The translations under genes were made by a program, and so were the position numbers. Positions 36,493 to 48,500 of a stretch of 64,000 nt of DNA are shown here, piece after piece. Position 1 is the first letter of the stretch. Every line of letters begins with the position of its first letter. This DNA is from Lichenostomus cassidix (taxonomy: Eukaryota; Chordata; Aves; Passeriformes; Meliphagidae), in assembly GCA_008360975.2 (NCBI GenBank), contig CM039183.1, positions 35,765,850-35,829,849 on the forward strand, read 5' to 3'. The notes under the pieces were generated by a model. It searched no databases. It was not told the DNA's origin and saw only the letters and a list, made by a program, of their open reading frames with translations.

Positions 36493-36498
36493 TTTATT
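36493..36498 (-). terminator. candidate AGPAT4 distal polyadenylation signal
   Basis: TTTATT on the plus strand, so AATAAA on the minus strand. Other minus-strand AATAAA hexamers between here and the AGPAT4 stop lie at 36894-36899, 37609-37614, 38007-38012 and 38374-38379. I cannot tell which is used. Confidence 0.3.
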
Positions 36499-36510
36499 TT
36501 AGGAGATGTT

Positions 36511-39463
36511 GGTGAAGGGTTTTTCTTCCAAAAATAAGCATGGGGCTTTTTTGCTGAATTTAAGTGAAGACTTTTCCTTCTTTTCAGTTCTCTATTTTCA
36601 GTTGTATGATAGGAGGGGAAGTATGTTGTCATCCTCAGCTAAGGACCATGAAAGTAGCTGAGGTAAAAGTGTCCCCCTCCCTTCCCCCCCCCCCCAGCTT
36701 GCTGTATGCTTCACTCTGCATCTGAGTGATTTGTATCCTCACTTGCCTTGTTTCAGGTGCCCTTGAACACAAACAGGAACTGTGGACAGCTTTTAGGAGT
36801 CAGGATAAAGGTGGGAAACTGTTACTAGGTTGTTCTTACCAACCAAAAGAAAATTCATTCACTGCAGACCAGCTTTTTATACTTTTATTTTTGTATAAAC
36901 AAACATTAAGACTAATTTTGTTAAGGCAGTTGTAGAACATACAGTTGCTTGTGGGGATGAGGGGCAAACACTGCTTCCTAATGACCTATGTCATTATTTT
37001 AATACAGGGAACTGGACAAGTTTAACTTTGGCAAGGACCATTAAGCTTTCTCTGTTTCAGTGAGTGCTGGAAGGGCCTCAGTGGTGTGCCAGGACTTGCA
37101 GAAGTGCTTAGGAGGACAGATCCAGGAGTGTTGTGTTTGGCCCTCTGCCTGTTCTAAAGGTTGGTCCCAGGGAAATGGGTATGAAATAATTTATGCACTC
37201 TTTCAGAAGTATTTACTTGTTTGGTACTTTCCTCTGGGAGAAGTGGCACAGCACACAGTTGGAGGAGACAGGACTATGATTCGTAAGGAATTGCCAGATT
37301 TCCTTTCTGCATGTTAAATCAGTGGCTCTTTAAGAAGGAAGAACAGCCTTTGTCACTCCAGGAGTATGTATTTGCTGCTCAGAACTACTCACCCACCACC
37401 CTGAGAAAAAGGCCACTGGACCTGCTGGGTAATGTTTACAGTAAAACGCTGCCCTGGAGAGGTCTTTCCTTTCTCCCCTCCCACCCATTTTCAAACTCTT
37501 GAGGACATGTCTTCAGGTCTGGCTTGTTAATGTGCCTGATCATTACTACAGGATGTGATAGTTTTCCAGTGTACAGTGTTAAAATAACTAAGAGTGCAGG
37601 GCATGTGCTTTATTAAATAGCATTGTAAATACTGCACTGTTTTCTACTCTTGGGCTCTGTTTCATGTGTTGGAAAAACTATACCAGAGCCCGTGTTTCTG
37701 TTCATGACATCATACAACCTGTTCCAGAAAGCTTCAGAGCACAGGGAATGCATGTGTACACAAGATGTGTGAGGAGAAAAGCTCCCCAAACCAGTCTCTC
37801 ACACTTCCCTCATGTTGTAAATTTTACTGCCTCCACTATCCATAAACATCACTTATTGATCCATGCTAAAAGCACTACTTCACCTGCTTTTTAGGTGCTG
37901 CATATTAAAAAGGTGAGTTTCTAGATTATCTGATGTACTGAACAGCAAATACATATTTCATGGATGCTTCATATTGTTGTATGAACCTGTTTCTTCTGGC
38001 CTCTGTTTTATTACATGACAAGAGAAATATTTTTATACCAGATACTACAGTTAAGACTGCTCACTTTCTTCACTGAAGACTATCCTGTTTAGTCCTATGC
38101 CTAGTGAAAATGGACTATCTTTGAAAGTGCCAATCACAACCTCCACTGCTCAGTGTCAGGATCTGTAGACTTTAAAAAAAATTGAGATTTTTTTTCCAAT
38201 CATAATTGTTGCTATAATGCCCCCTCTTTTCCTTTTTTTCCTGTTTTAAACAAATTCTTTCTAATAACCTGCAGATCCTTAACTCTGGAAGTTTAAAAAC
38301 AGGAGGTGGCTGCCCAGAAATCAGTACTGGGAATGTCAGTGCAACCCTATTTTCCCCAGAGCTTGATTCTAGTTTTATTTAATTCAGAAAGGTGTCAAAT
38401 CAAGTTAAGACAGACATCAAAAAAATGAGCCATACCTACTGTCCTAGGTCTCTCTCCTGGTCTCCCTCTCCTCCCCAGAAGAAAATAAGATAATTTACTA
38501 TTACCTCAGGCTGTTATGAGGCACCAAGTAAACTAATTTATCAGAAAAGACAGACAAGCAGATTAATTAGGATCACAACAGTACGGGTGTGGGGCATACA
38601 TTTTAATGCATGCTTTGCATTATTTCACTACACCATGCCCAGTTATTTTCTTTCCACAATTGTTAGGATGGCCTGGAATTTTAAGTAGCATTTAAAGCCA
38701 AAAGGAATTTCACTATCTCAGTTTTTCCAAACTAAAAATGACATTTACTCTGAAGAATTACAGGTTTCAGCTACCCCTCAGATGTATGGCCTGGGGAAGG
38801 AGATGGCAGTGGGTAACATAGGTCTGCTTGGGCCACAAGGCCAAATTCTGATACAGGTTTTGCTACTGCCAGGCTCCGATGTCTGGATGTCCAGGGTCTG
38901 GCTGAAAGTTTTGAAGGGCCCATGTAGTGCACACTGTGGGAATAAGTTCTAGATGTACAAAAACTCTACTGTAGTTCTGCCAGTTCAGCAGAGCTGCTTC
39001 AGTCCAATACTGCTATAACCAAGCACAGCATCTTGCTGTACTGTATTTAAACACTGACAGATTATGGTTGTTAAACTGTTAAACTGTGTGATCTACGCAA
39101 CTATCAAGTTTAATCATCTTGTAACAATCATCTGACATTAAAGCCTGCACCTCTGGTTAGTTTCCAGGTAGAGTCTCTTCATATGAGCACGCTGGAATTT
39201 TTTTTTCTTCGAAACTTAAGACACTTCATAGGAAAACAAACCAACCACACATGTGCAAACCTGTTGTTGAGAGCACACGAAGGAATGCATCTTTCCAGCA
39301 TGTCATCCAGCTCAAACCCCAGAGTAAAACAACAGGAGCACAAATTCAGATATGCACGGCAATTACTCATCCTCTGATTTCACTTGAAAGGACCATGATA
39401 TGCACTTAAGAGTTTTCAGCAGTTGCATTTGTTCCCTTTGGATTGAAGCAGTCTCTGAAGATG
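36511..39463 (-). other. AGPAT4: intergenic region / AGPAT4 3' UTR
   Basis: No coding exon. Some or most of it should be the 3' UTR of AGPAT4, because the stop codon at 39464-39466 is on the minus strand and AATAAA hexamers occur at several points. A run of about 12 C lies at 36684-36695. The gene ends cannot be fixed without transcript data. Confidence 0.55.
36684..36695. repeat. poly-C run
   Basis: Twelve consecutive C in a C/T-rich context between the two gene ends. Length is prone to sequencing error and polymorphism. Confidence 0.7.
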
Positions 39464-39555
39464 CTACTTTAGTTTCTGCTTGTTGTCATTGTTGCCATAG
39501 GTGGAGCCCTTGTTAATTTCTGTAACCCCGATCATCCATCTGACACCAACAGAAG
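39464..39555 (-). CDS. AGPAT4: AGPAT4 last coding exon (a6)
   Basis: 92 bp; the acceptor on the minus strand reads tgtttgttttgcag. Two bases complete Ala, then SVGVRWMIGVTEINKG and STYGNNDNKQKLK, with stop TAG at 39466-39464. The mammalian protein as I recall ends KQKLND, so the tail differs by one residue in length and content. The start is the end of the last hydrophobic segment. Confidence 0.95.
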
Positions 39556-42500
39556 CTGCAAAACAAACACAGAGCTGCTTGAGGCAAGGCCTGAACATCT
39601 GTACTGGTGTAGCATCATGAAACCGACCTTGGATGAAAGGTGCATTTGATGCTCCACACCTCCACATCAACTTATTTGCCTGTGGCATCTCATGAAGGAA
39701 GAGCCTCAGGCTGGACACAACAGCAGGGAAGAGGCTTCCAGGGAACCAGGATGGGTGAAAGGCAAAGGTGTGCACAGGCCTGCATGTCAGGGGAGGGAAT
39801 TCTGCTGGCTTTCAACAGCCCCAGCTCTGGAAGAGCACAAGCAAGTGCAAGAGCACTTCAGAGCTTGATAAACACAAAAAATGTAAGTTATGGCATTTGT
39901 TAATGGCAGCTCATGAGAAAATCCATTACAAGAAACCAGGTTAATTGCAAAGACTTTTATAGATGATTCAGTGGTAATAATTCATCATATGCAAGGATCA
40001 TTTTATTTACTTCTTTATCTGTCACACTTAAAGGGACTAACTTAAAATGCAAAGCGAAACTCCCTCACAGTTTTGGTTGGTTTTTTTTTGGTAAAGGGGC
40101 TCAGCTGCCCAAAATCTATTATTCCTCAAGCTTCTGCTCAGCTACTGTACATTATTCAGAACTGCCACACTTCTTTCAGGCTAAACCTACTAAGAAGTCA
40201 CAAACATCTTTCCTCTGCTCAGAGTGCTTTCTAGAAAAAAGAACCCAAACCAAACAAACAAACGCAAGAAAGGCACAAGCTCCTATAAGCCTCCAAATCC
40301 CACTTTCTTTCTAACTGGTGGTGAAAAGGCTCAGTAAGGTGAGGTGCTCTAAACATCTCGTTCACATTGGTCTTTACTTCTCTGGATGATCCTGGACAAA
40401 TTCTCACCATCCAAAGGACTCTTAATGGTTAAGTCAGTGCCAGAGATCACCAAGAAAATGCAGAGGCTTCGTCCCACTACCAGGCGTCCCTTGGCTGATT
40501 CAACACTGTGTCCTGGCATTTGCTGCTCTTCGGAAGGGGAGGGGGCTGCCAGCTGGCAAACATTGCTGCCCTGTGCTTTACCAGCTGCTACTTGGCACAA
40601 CAACATCAGCCACAATGACCCATCGCTACAGACTCGTGTTCTGCAGCCTGACAGTAAATTGACAATTTTAAGAGTGCAAGTGGTAACTGGGTACCAGAGA
40701 TGAGTCACATGTGATGTGACAGGATGCTGGACACTGGGAAGCTGGTCTGCCCACGGGGCTGCCCTTAGCTCTTGTGGATGCCAGGAAAGCAGGGCCCTCT
40801 CACAGGCAGAGCAGTGCAGTGAGCAGCCCAGCAAGGGAGCTGCCTCCGAGGGCACTCACTGTCACTGACACTCTGCTGTCAGTCCATGAATAGAAACACA
40901 CTCCACTGAGACAACCAAAGGGCTTCATTCTCACAAACACACAAGAAAGAAAGAAAACCATCTCTGACATTTAACTGGCCATGGGCTGGGGAACACGCGA
41001 GAAAGATCCAACATGTAGCCTGCAGTCTGGGATCATAACATAATAAGCATGAAATCATTAAGATTTTAACCACAAGGGATAGAAACAGCATCTGGAGATG
41101 GATACAGAGCATAAATAAGAGCAGCTGTTACAACAACCAAACACCATATTGGGGATTTCATCCTGTTCCAAGAATGCCACTGCCTGGACACAAAAACCAA
41201 CTAGTTCAGCAGTTCACACTTTTTTTCTTCCTCTGCTCCCTGGCAAACATTGCCACTGCCTTCTGTCCCCATTTCACCCTGTAGCTGTCAGCACCCTGAG
41301 GAAGGTGGGATGCAAGGAGAAGAGGACTACTCATGTTTGTCAAGCCTGTGGAAGCAAAGTGGGGTAAGACTGGGGTGCCTCACTGTGTGTCCCTGCACTG
41401 CCTCCTCACCACAGCTCTCCTGGAGCCTCAGTGCATACCATCACATTTAAGGATTTATTCACTTGTTGTTTTACATACGACTGTAGTAAGGGCCACTTAG
41501 GGGATTTTACTTCAAGAAAGGGAAGAAAGGGAGATCAAGCAGTAACTAACAAGCAGTGCCTAACTTAATAGCTGTGAGGGTTTAAGTCTGCCCTGAGAAG
41601 AGCATGAGAGAAGCTACTGGCTGAAGCCTCTGCCTGCTGGAGTGTTGGGGGCTCAGGGAGGGCTGAGCTGACACATTATCAAGAGAGCCAATAATGTAAT
41701 CTCTTTCTTGGAACACGTTTAACTCCAAGAAAACCACCACCTCCACACACAGTATCTCATCCCTCAGCAAAACCTTAGCTCAGAGCAAAGAATTTCCACC
41801 TTTTCTCTTACACCTCAGGATTTTTCCTCATTTGTTACATTGCCTTTATACCACACAGCAAGTGCTATAAGCAGCACAGCAAGCAGAGGCATAAAAACTT
41901 CCCATATATGGTTTGCACGTGACTTATATAGGTTATACACTGAAATTAAGATTTGTACAATTAAAGATTATATGAATGGTAGACAATTCCATTGAGGGCC
42001 TATCATACATACTAGGAAGGAGAAGAAACAAGCAACAAACTCACACATGAAAGCAGACAACCCACTCCAAAGCCCCTGGTTTCTAGGAAGCAGGCTGAAA
42101 GGCCAGATTATCTGGCAGCTCCACCAAAAGGCAGAATCACCACAGGCATGATCCTGCACATGGTTTGTATCCTGCTGTAAAACTTACTACAGCCCTGCTG
42201 GCTTGTCCTCTCCTCACCTTCCATTCATCTCAGCCCGCAGGCATCACCAGCAGCCTCGCTGCCCAGGTCACATCATGTTCCAGCCCTTTGGTCCACATTC
42301 TGCTGCTGAACACTGGGAAGTGCCCAGGTTTGCAGTATGATCCTACAGCACACACATAGCAGCTCCCAGGGAATCCAAGCTGGCTCATCACTACTTGCAC
42401 TTGGTTCAGATGAAACACTTCCCTCGCCTAGAATGGATACATAGCTGCTGGACCTGTGCCATCAGCCCAGATGCCACAGTGCTTTTAGCATTAAACATGG

Positions 42501-45500
42501 AAGAGCTGCTGCTCTCTTTAAATTAAAAACCCAGAGAAACCCTCTCATCCTTTGCATACATTCCCCTTTTAACTGCTGTTGACAGCTTTACAATAAATTA
42601 CTTCTAGAGCATGAAAGGTGTCCTCCCCAACACAAGTTACCAAAAGATGAAAGGCAACCCAACACTGGGTTCTTTGAAGCTGAATGAGACTGGGGAAGCA
42701 GGAGGAGGAGAAAAAGAAAGCTGCTGTCAAATACAGATACTGACATTTGACAGACATGCTCACTGCTTCAACACCAAAATATCAGCACCAAGTTTTAAAT
42801 AGCTGTTGTGAGCTACGTACGTAAATCTCTTGCCCTGTGTCCTATGAAACTAAAGCTGGTTTTCAAAACACTTTTTTCCCTCAAACTACTTTAGCATTTA
42901 TCCTCTGGAGCGGGGACTGCCTTGTGTTGGCTCAAGTAGTATCACAAAGGGCTCCCAGTCCCAGACCAGCAGTAAGGTTTGAGCACAGTGTGAGGATTAT
43001 TGGGAGTATGAACAGCCAAACTGCTGCACAGCAAAGCACAAGGGGATGGCATTCACAGTATAAAGAGGAGATGTTGTTTATTTAGGGCTGAAAGAGCTTG
43101 AGCTGAACCAAGCAGAGCTGTACATACATTGGATACTCATTCCTTAGATCTCAGAGTTAAGGTCTGAGGGATTACAGTCCTTCCACTCCAGCTGGAGTGG
43201 AACATTTTTCTTATGGCTCTTTCCACCTGAACAGCCAGTTACTTACAAGCCAGTGTTTTACTGGAGAGCACAATAAGCAGAAACTATCCAAAAGACAAAT
43301 GACAATCTTGAAACAATGCAGAACGTATCAGGTAGAAGGACCTCCTAGTTACTGTGCTCTTTTCTGTCACAAAAGGTTTATTTTGTGCTTATCTGCACCT
43401 GTATCAGGTACTGAACCCTGCCCTTAAAACCAGCAATCTACTACGATGGGCTATTAGGGACTGCCATAAAGTTCCCGAATCTGGAGTATCAGGTGAGCTG
43501 TCAAAATGCCATAGAAAAAAAACCTGCCCTGTGCTGTTTCAGTTACGAACAGTGAGAAAAGGTCTACTAGGAGCAATGGGAAAAGCTTGTTTTATCATAA
43601 ATCCCTCCAGTTTACAGAAAAACTTTCCTTTTACATTGTTAAGCAACCAGGTACCAATTACCACTCACACTGGAAAAGACAGTGACTGTAGGAATCGCCT
43701 GTGACAGTCCATGCCCTGTGCTCTGTAAGTCAGAGGAGATGGCCACAACAGGCTGTGCTAAATCATGAGTTCATGGATTACCAGTGCATGACACATCAGA
43801 CTATGATTAGACAAAAGCATTCTCAAAGGAATAAATTATCCTTGTGCCTCTCTTCTGAGTATTTAAAGTACAACCCAGCAACACACAACACAAGAAAATA
43901 AAGCCTTTTGTAGGCAACCCACTGAGAAGTCACTGTTTTGAATTCTACAGAAACAGAAAATTTTGTATGCAGCTCTTACGAAAAAAAAACAAAACCAGAA
44001 ATAAACAAAAAGAGAATCTTTTTAACCTGGTCCAGGCCAGCGTGGATATTAGGTGGATTGTTGAATTCACAAGTCATCCTTACATTTAGCAAGTCGCAAT
44101 AAATCCTATTGGACAGTTACCCTGTAAGTAATCTTTTTGTATCAGAAAACTTACCTATTATAATGACAAATGCAAAACTAGCCAGTGTCAGTGATGACCC
44201 ACTGTTGATCATGTTGATGAGCAGCTTGAACAAAGGATATAGTAGCAATAAGGCCCAGAAAAGCCAGTTCAAAAGTGTCCATGGTCGACGGGGTGGTATT
44301 ATAGGGACTGCTGGGTAGGTTCCTGTTCGGTAATATTCCTCCTGGAATGCATCCTAGTAGAACAAAGGAGGGCAACAATTAAATCCCCATTTGCCAACAA
44401 AACTAGCCACTCCTGGCTTTGATGTTCCTCCTTCTGGAGGCTTGTAACCACAGGGGAAGATCAAAGACCAGCTGAAGGCTGGAAAACTTGTACTTTGAAG
44501 TCAATGAACACAGAGTCAAAAAAAAGAAAAAAAAAGAGCATACACTCATACACTGATGTGTGCACACTTTCTCCTCCACACAGCAGGCTGAAAAGTGGCA
44601 TACCTGGAGACCATAACAGCCTAGGAAAACAGGAGGGATGATGGGATGTACACTCCTGCAGCAATGCAGACATCACTGCTGAACCTCCTGCAGGAGCCAG
44701 AGCCAGAGCCAGAGCCACAGCCACAGCCCAAGTGCTGCAGGGAAGCCACGGAAGTGTCTGGGCCACATACTGAGCAGCATCCTCTGTTCCCTCATGTTTT
44801 CTCCAGCCACTGCTCTCAAACAGCACCCACAAATCTGTCAGAAAAGGTGACCAGACACCATCTTGTCCCACACGCTGAAGAACACCACTCCCTCCTGTCT
44901 CTGTCCCATGGACATAGTCTTGCTCACCTTGTTCCCATTAAGCTTTTGGAAGGAAGTTTGGGTGCTGGACCTCTCTACAAGCAATTGAGTGTGCAAACAG
45001 TGCACGATCTCTCACTGGTTTTGAGCAAAGGACTCTCCCTTCAAGTATAATACAAGGACGATAATGGGGTGGGGGTTGTTTTTTCTGTTTTGTAGCATCT
45101 GTTTTTTAAAGCCCGGAAGAGTTACAATTTAGCACCTTCCTTTACAGCTCACACGGGTGAATAGCATTGCCTTTAGTGATCTCATCAACCCCAGATATCA
45201 AAAGTGGGTGAGGGAAAAGAACCCCTCCCTCCTTGTTCAAAAGCAAAGATTGTTAATGTGTTACCACATAAAACTGGTTAATTAATGAAGTCAGCATTAG
45301 ACTGACATAAAAAGCAACCTTAATTTAGTCAGAATGAAGTACTTTAAAGAAAGGATTTTTGGTTTCTAAAAATTCTAGCAAAGCCAAGAGTAGTCAACCA
45401 CAAGACTATTTTTTCTACTATGCTATGATTTTACACTTACTTACACTCCAGCTGACACAAACAATTCTTTACTTAATTAATAGCATCTTGAGCAATTACA

Positions 45501-48500
45501 AGCTGTTTCCATTTTATCTATTTCAAAGGGAACATTCAGCTTTTAGGAGATTATGCAGTAATTAAAGCACTGCACTCTCTTTATTGAGATTAGACAAATT
45601 ATAAGTCTTTTACTCATCTGAACTAGATTGTACTGGGATCACTGTGGCCAATTACTGAACCATCGTCAACAGAATACACAGTGTATGAAGTTTTCTTCAC
45701 AGTGCCTGAAGATTTTGGTTTATAACACAGAGCAACTCATCATCAGGAAACTGAATTTACTATACACAGCTAGGATTCCAAATCCAGGTATTACCCGGGA
45801 AAGTGAAGAATTCCCGACTATTCCTGGCATTGCCATTAGAGGGCCTGTTACTACAAGAGAGCACGACAGGCTCGCTTGAAACGAGTGCAACAGGGTTTTC
45901 TTTGTTGGCTCTGCACGGCGTGAGGGGCAGCAAAGCCACGGACCACACCTCACTGGGAGCTCCAGACAGATGGAAAACATATACTAAAGGCAAAGCAATG
46001 TTGAGGCCAACATCTCCACTACACATTTCACACTGTTGTGGGGAACAGTTATGATTCCTTACCCTTAAATACATCCTCTTGCAAAAGGCATCTGTGGGTT
46101 TATCTGTCTTGTAAGCTTTTGCAAGGGTGCCTCTGATACCCATCAACAAGTCAGGCCTTAAATATAGAATACACCTCAACATTTCCCAAAATTACCCCAC
46201 CCACATTAGGTTCCTTTCATTCCCCTGCATACAGAGCTTCTTTTCAGTTTGTAATAAATTCCATCCACCCAGGTATCACATTCTTACATGGAAACATGCT
46301 CCCTCTCTTGCCCCCATCAAATTTAAGTTACTCCAGACAGTGTGGGGAAGGGATAATGCAGTGAGGGAAAATCAGGGAACACCCATCTCCTTGTGAGAAG
46401 CTAACTGGATTCTTCCTCCCTGTTCCCACCAGGAGGTCTGATGGCAGAGGAATGCCGCTGCTCCTTGGTGAGGAAGCCCACAAAGAAAGAGTATCCAAAA
46501 ATATATTCTTTGTTCCCAGACACTGAAGTTCTGTACACTTCTCCTCTTCAGTTAAGCTTTGCTGATTCCCTAGGGCATTTCTGCATGTATTTTCAGACCC
46601 TGTATTCCAAGCTTCTCTTACAAGCAAGAAGAGTTAGAAGCTTGCTCTCTTTTTAATGGAAATTAAGATTCTCAAGCGGAACTTCTATTTCAGGCACTGA
46701 GGCTATAAGGAGATAATAAAAGAAAACAAACATGCAAGGACTAGCAGAGTTGTGACTACTACATAGCACCTCTTCAGGCCTGGCAATAAGATCCTCAACC
46801 CAGCCCTTGTTAAAGTCAAAGGGAGCCTTTCTTGCAATGGCACTTTAAAGAAATAGAAGAAATAAAAAGGAAATGCAATGTGCAACTCAAATTGCACCTC
46901 TGTAATAATTTGGAATTAACTGATACAGTGCTGGCCATATGTAGAAGGAGAACAGTGTTTGGTTCAGAGCAGCACAGTGCCACTGTTTATCTGGCAGGAC
47001 TCTGTTCAACTGTGTTTGCAGCAGTGACTAAACTAAAAAATGAAGTGATAAGTAGCAAGAACATAAACACGACAGCCTCCCAGAGAGAAGTATCTCAGAG
47101 TGAGGTACAAGTACGTGAGATAAGACAATAAAGTAAAAAACAACAGAATAAGCTTTTCTCAAAGACCTTCACTCCTTCACTAATGCTCATATGGGGAAAT
47201 AAATAATGTGCTACTGCTTTCCATTAGTGTGCACACCTTGTCTTACTTTGAAACAGCTGGTGAAGTGTTGCAACCAAAACAAACAAAGCAGGGGATGAGT
47301 GTGTATCTTACAATGAATTACTGCCCTTTGAATAACAATTTTTCACATTTTATCATAAATATTTACTGACTCTGAAGATGATCTGAAACAGAATTAATTT
47401 TTGGAAACAGCACCTGGGCAGCACTGCTGCTTGTTATCTGACCTAAGAGCCGATTATCTTTTTAAGATGCAGGGCAGAAAGGTGAAACAAAACTGTATTT
47501 TTACCCTGCAGGTGGGCTTTCATCATCTCAGAACCCTGGAAGAAGTTGTCCCTGCTCTGTATTCTGCCAGTCTGATTTTATAAAGACATGGGCTTCAGTA
47601 AACCAGGAATGACTGCAATGAAGCAAGTTTCACTAATGTAAAATGGATGGAGAAAGAGAAACATGCTGCCTTCAGAGAAAAACTCAAATCATCACCAAAA
47701 AAACCCCAAACTAACAAACAAACAAAACCACCCAACCTTAATCAAAGAAATTCCACATAACCAAAAAAAGGTTTTAGTGGAATGGAAAACTGAACACACA
47801 TTCCTTCACTCCTATACTAAAATAGGAAACAGAGATTTAACCAACCAGCAAATGAAGTTGTCATGAAGAACAGACATGAAGAATACTATGATATATTGTA
47901 TAATATAATATTAGGAAGGATAGATGTACACTCTGCACTAGAAGTAATTGAGTGTTTGCTAAAGAGGGAATAACAGAAAAATCTTGAAGTGAATTACTGC
48001 AACTATGTAATGAAGGATTCAGGAAAACAATCACCACATTTACATTTATGTTCTTGTCTTGCAAAGATCTCAGCAATTCTCAGGGACATGAAACAGGGGT
48101 ACAAACTCTTGAGTAGCAGAAAGTGGACTTTTGCAATGTTGAGCAAAAGGACCATTTGCCTGTAAAGTGAGCAGGGCCTGTGGGTCACATCCTGCCTTTC
48201 TGCAATGGTGCTGGTGGTTGTGCCTGAATTGGGTGTTACTGGCACCAATTACGAGAAAGGGGATCAGAGGCAAAGGGAGTAAATCTACAAGTGAAGTCTC
48301 AAGAGACATTTACTTTTCACATTCCTGTATGCAGGAATGCTTAGAGGAGCTATGAATTACACCAGAAACAGTCATGGTTTGAAACTAAGAACCATGTAAT
48401 CTCTGTCTTGGAACACATTTTAGCTCCAAGACTGCCAGGGCAGAGCTGATACAGAAATGCTAAAGTGGTGTCCTGGGCAGAGCACAACAAACGGCACAGC

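Larger units (their letters stand above)
35983..36510 (+). other. MAP3K4: MAP3K4 3' UTR
   Basis: About 520 bp between the stop codon and the AATAAA at 36484-36489. T-rich in the second half. The cleavage point is inferred to lie 15-25 bp after the signal; no transcript evidence is available to me. Confidence 0.7.

Noticed and set aside
40349..40855. Longest open frame in the window, 168 codons on the minus strand
   Set aside because: No recognisable domain and no splice sites linking it to AGPAT4. It sits in a GC-richer patch where stop codons are rarer.
41574..41800. Possible solo LTR beginning TGTGAGGG around the first hairpin copy
   Set aside because: I could not find a matching end, a poly(A) signal in place, or a target-site duplication, so it is not annotated as an LTR.
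44461..44871. 136-codon minus frame with a run of Ala/Leu like a signal peptide
   Set aside because: The run is produced by the GAGCCA microsatellite at 44693-44729; no gene needed.
45760..46182. 140-codon minus frame
   Set aside because: No recognisable motif and no splice-site fit to AGPAT4, whose neighbouring exons already join in phase.
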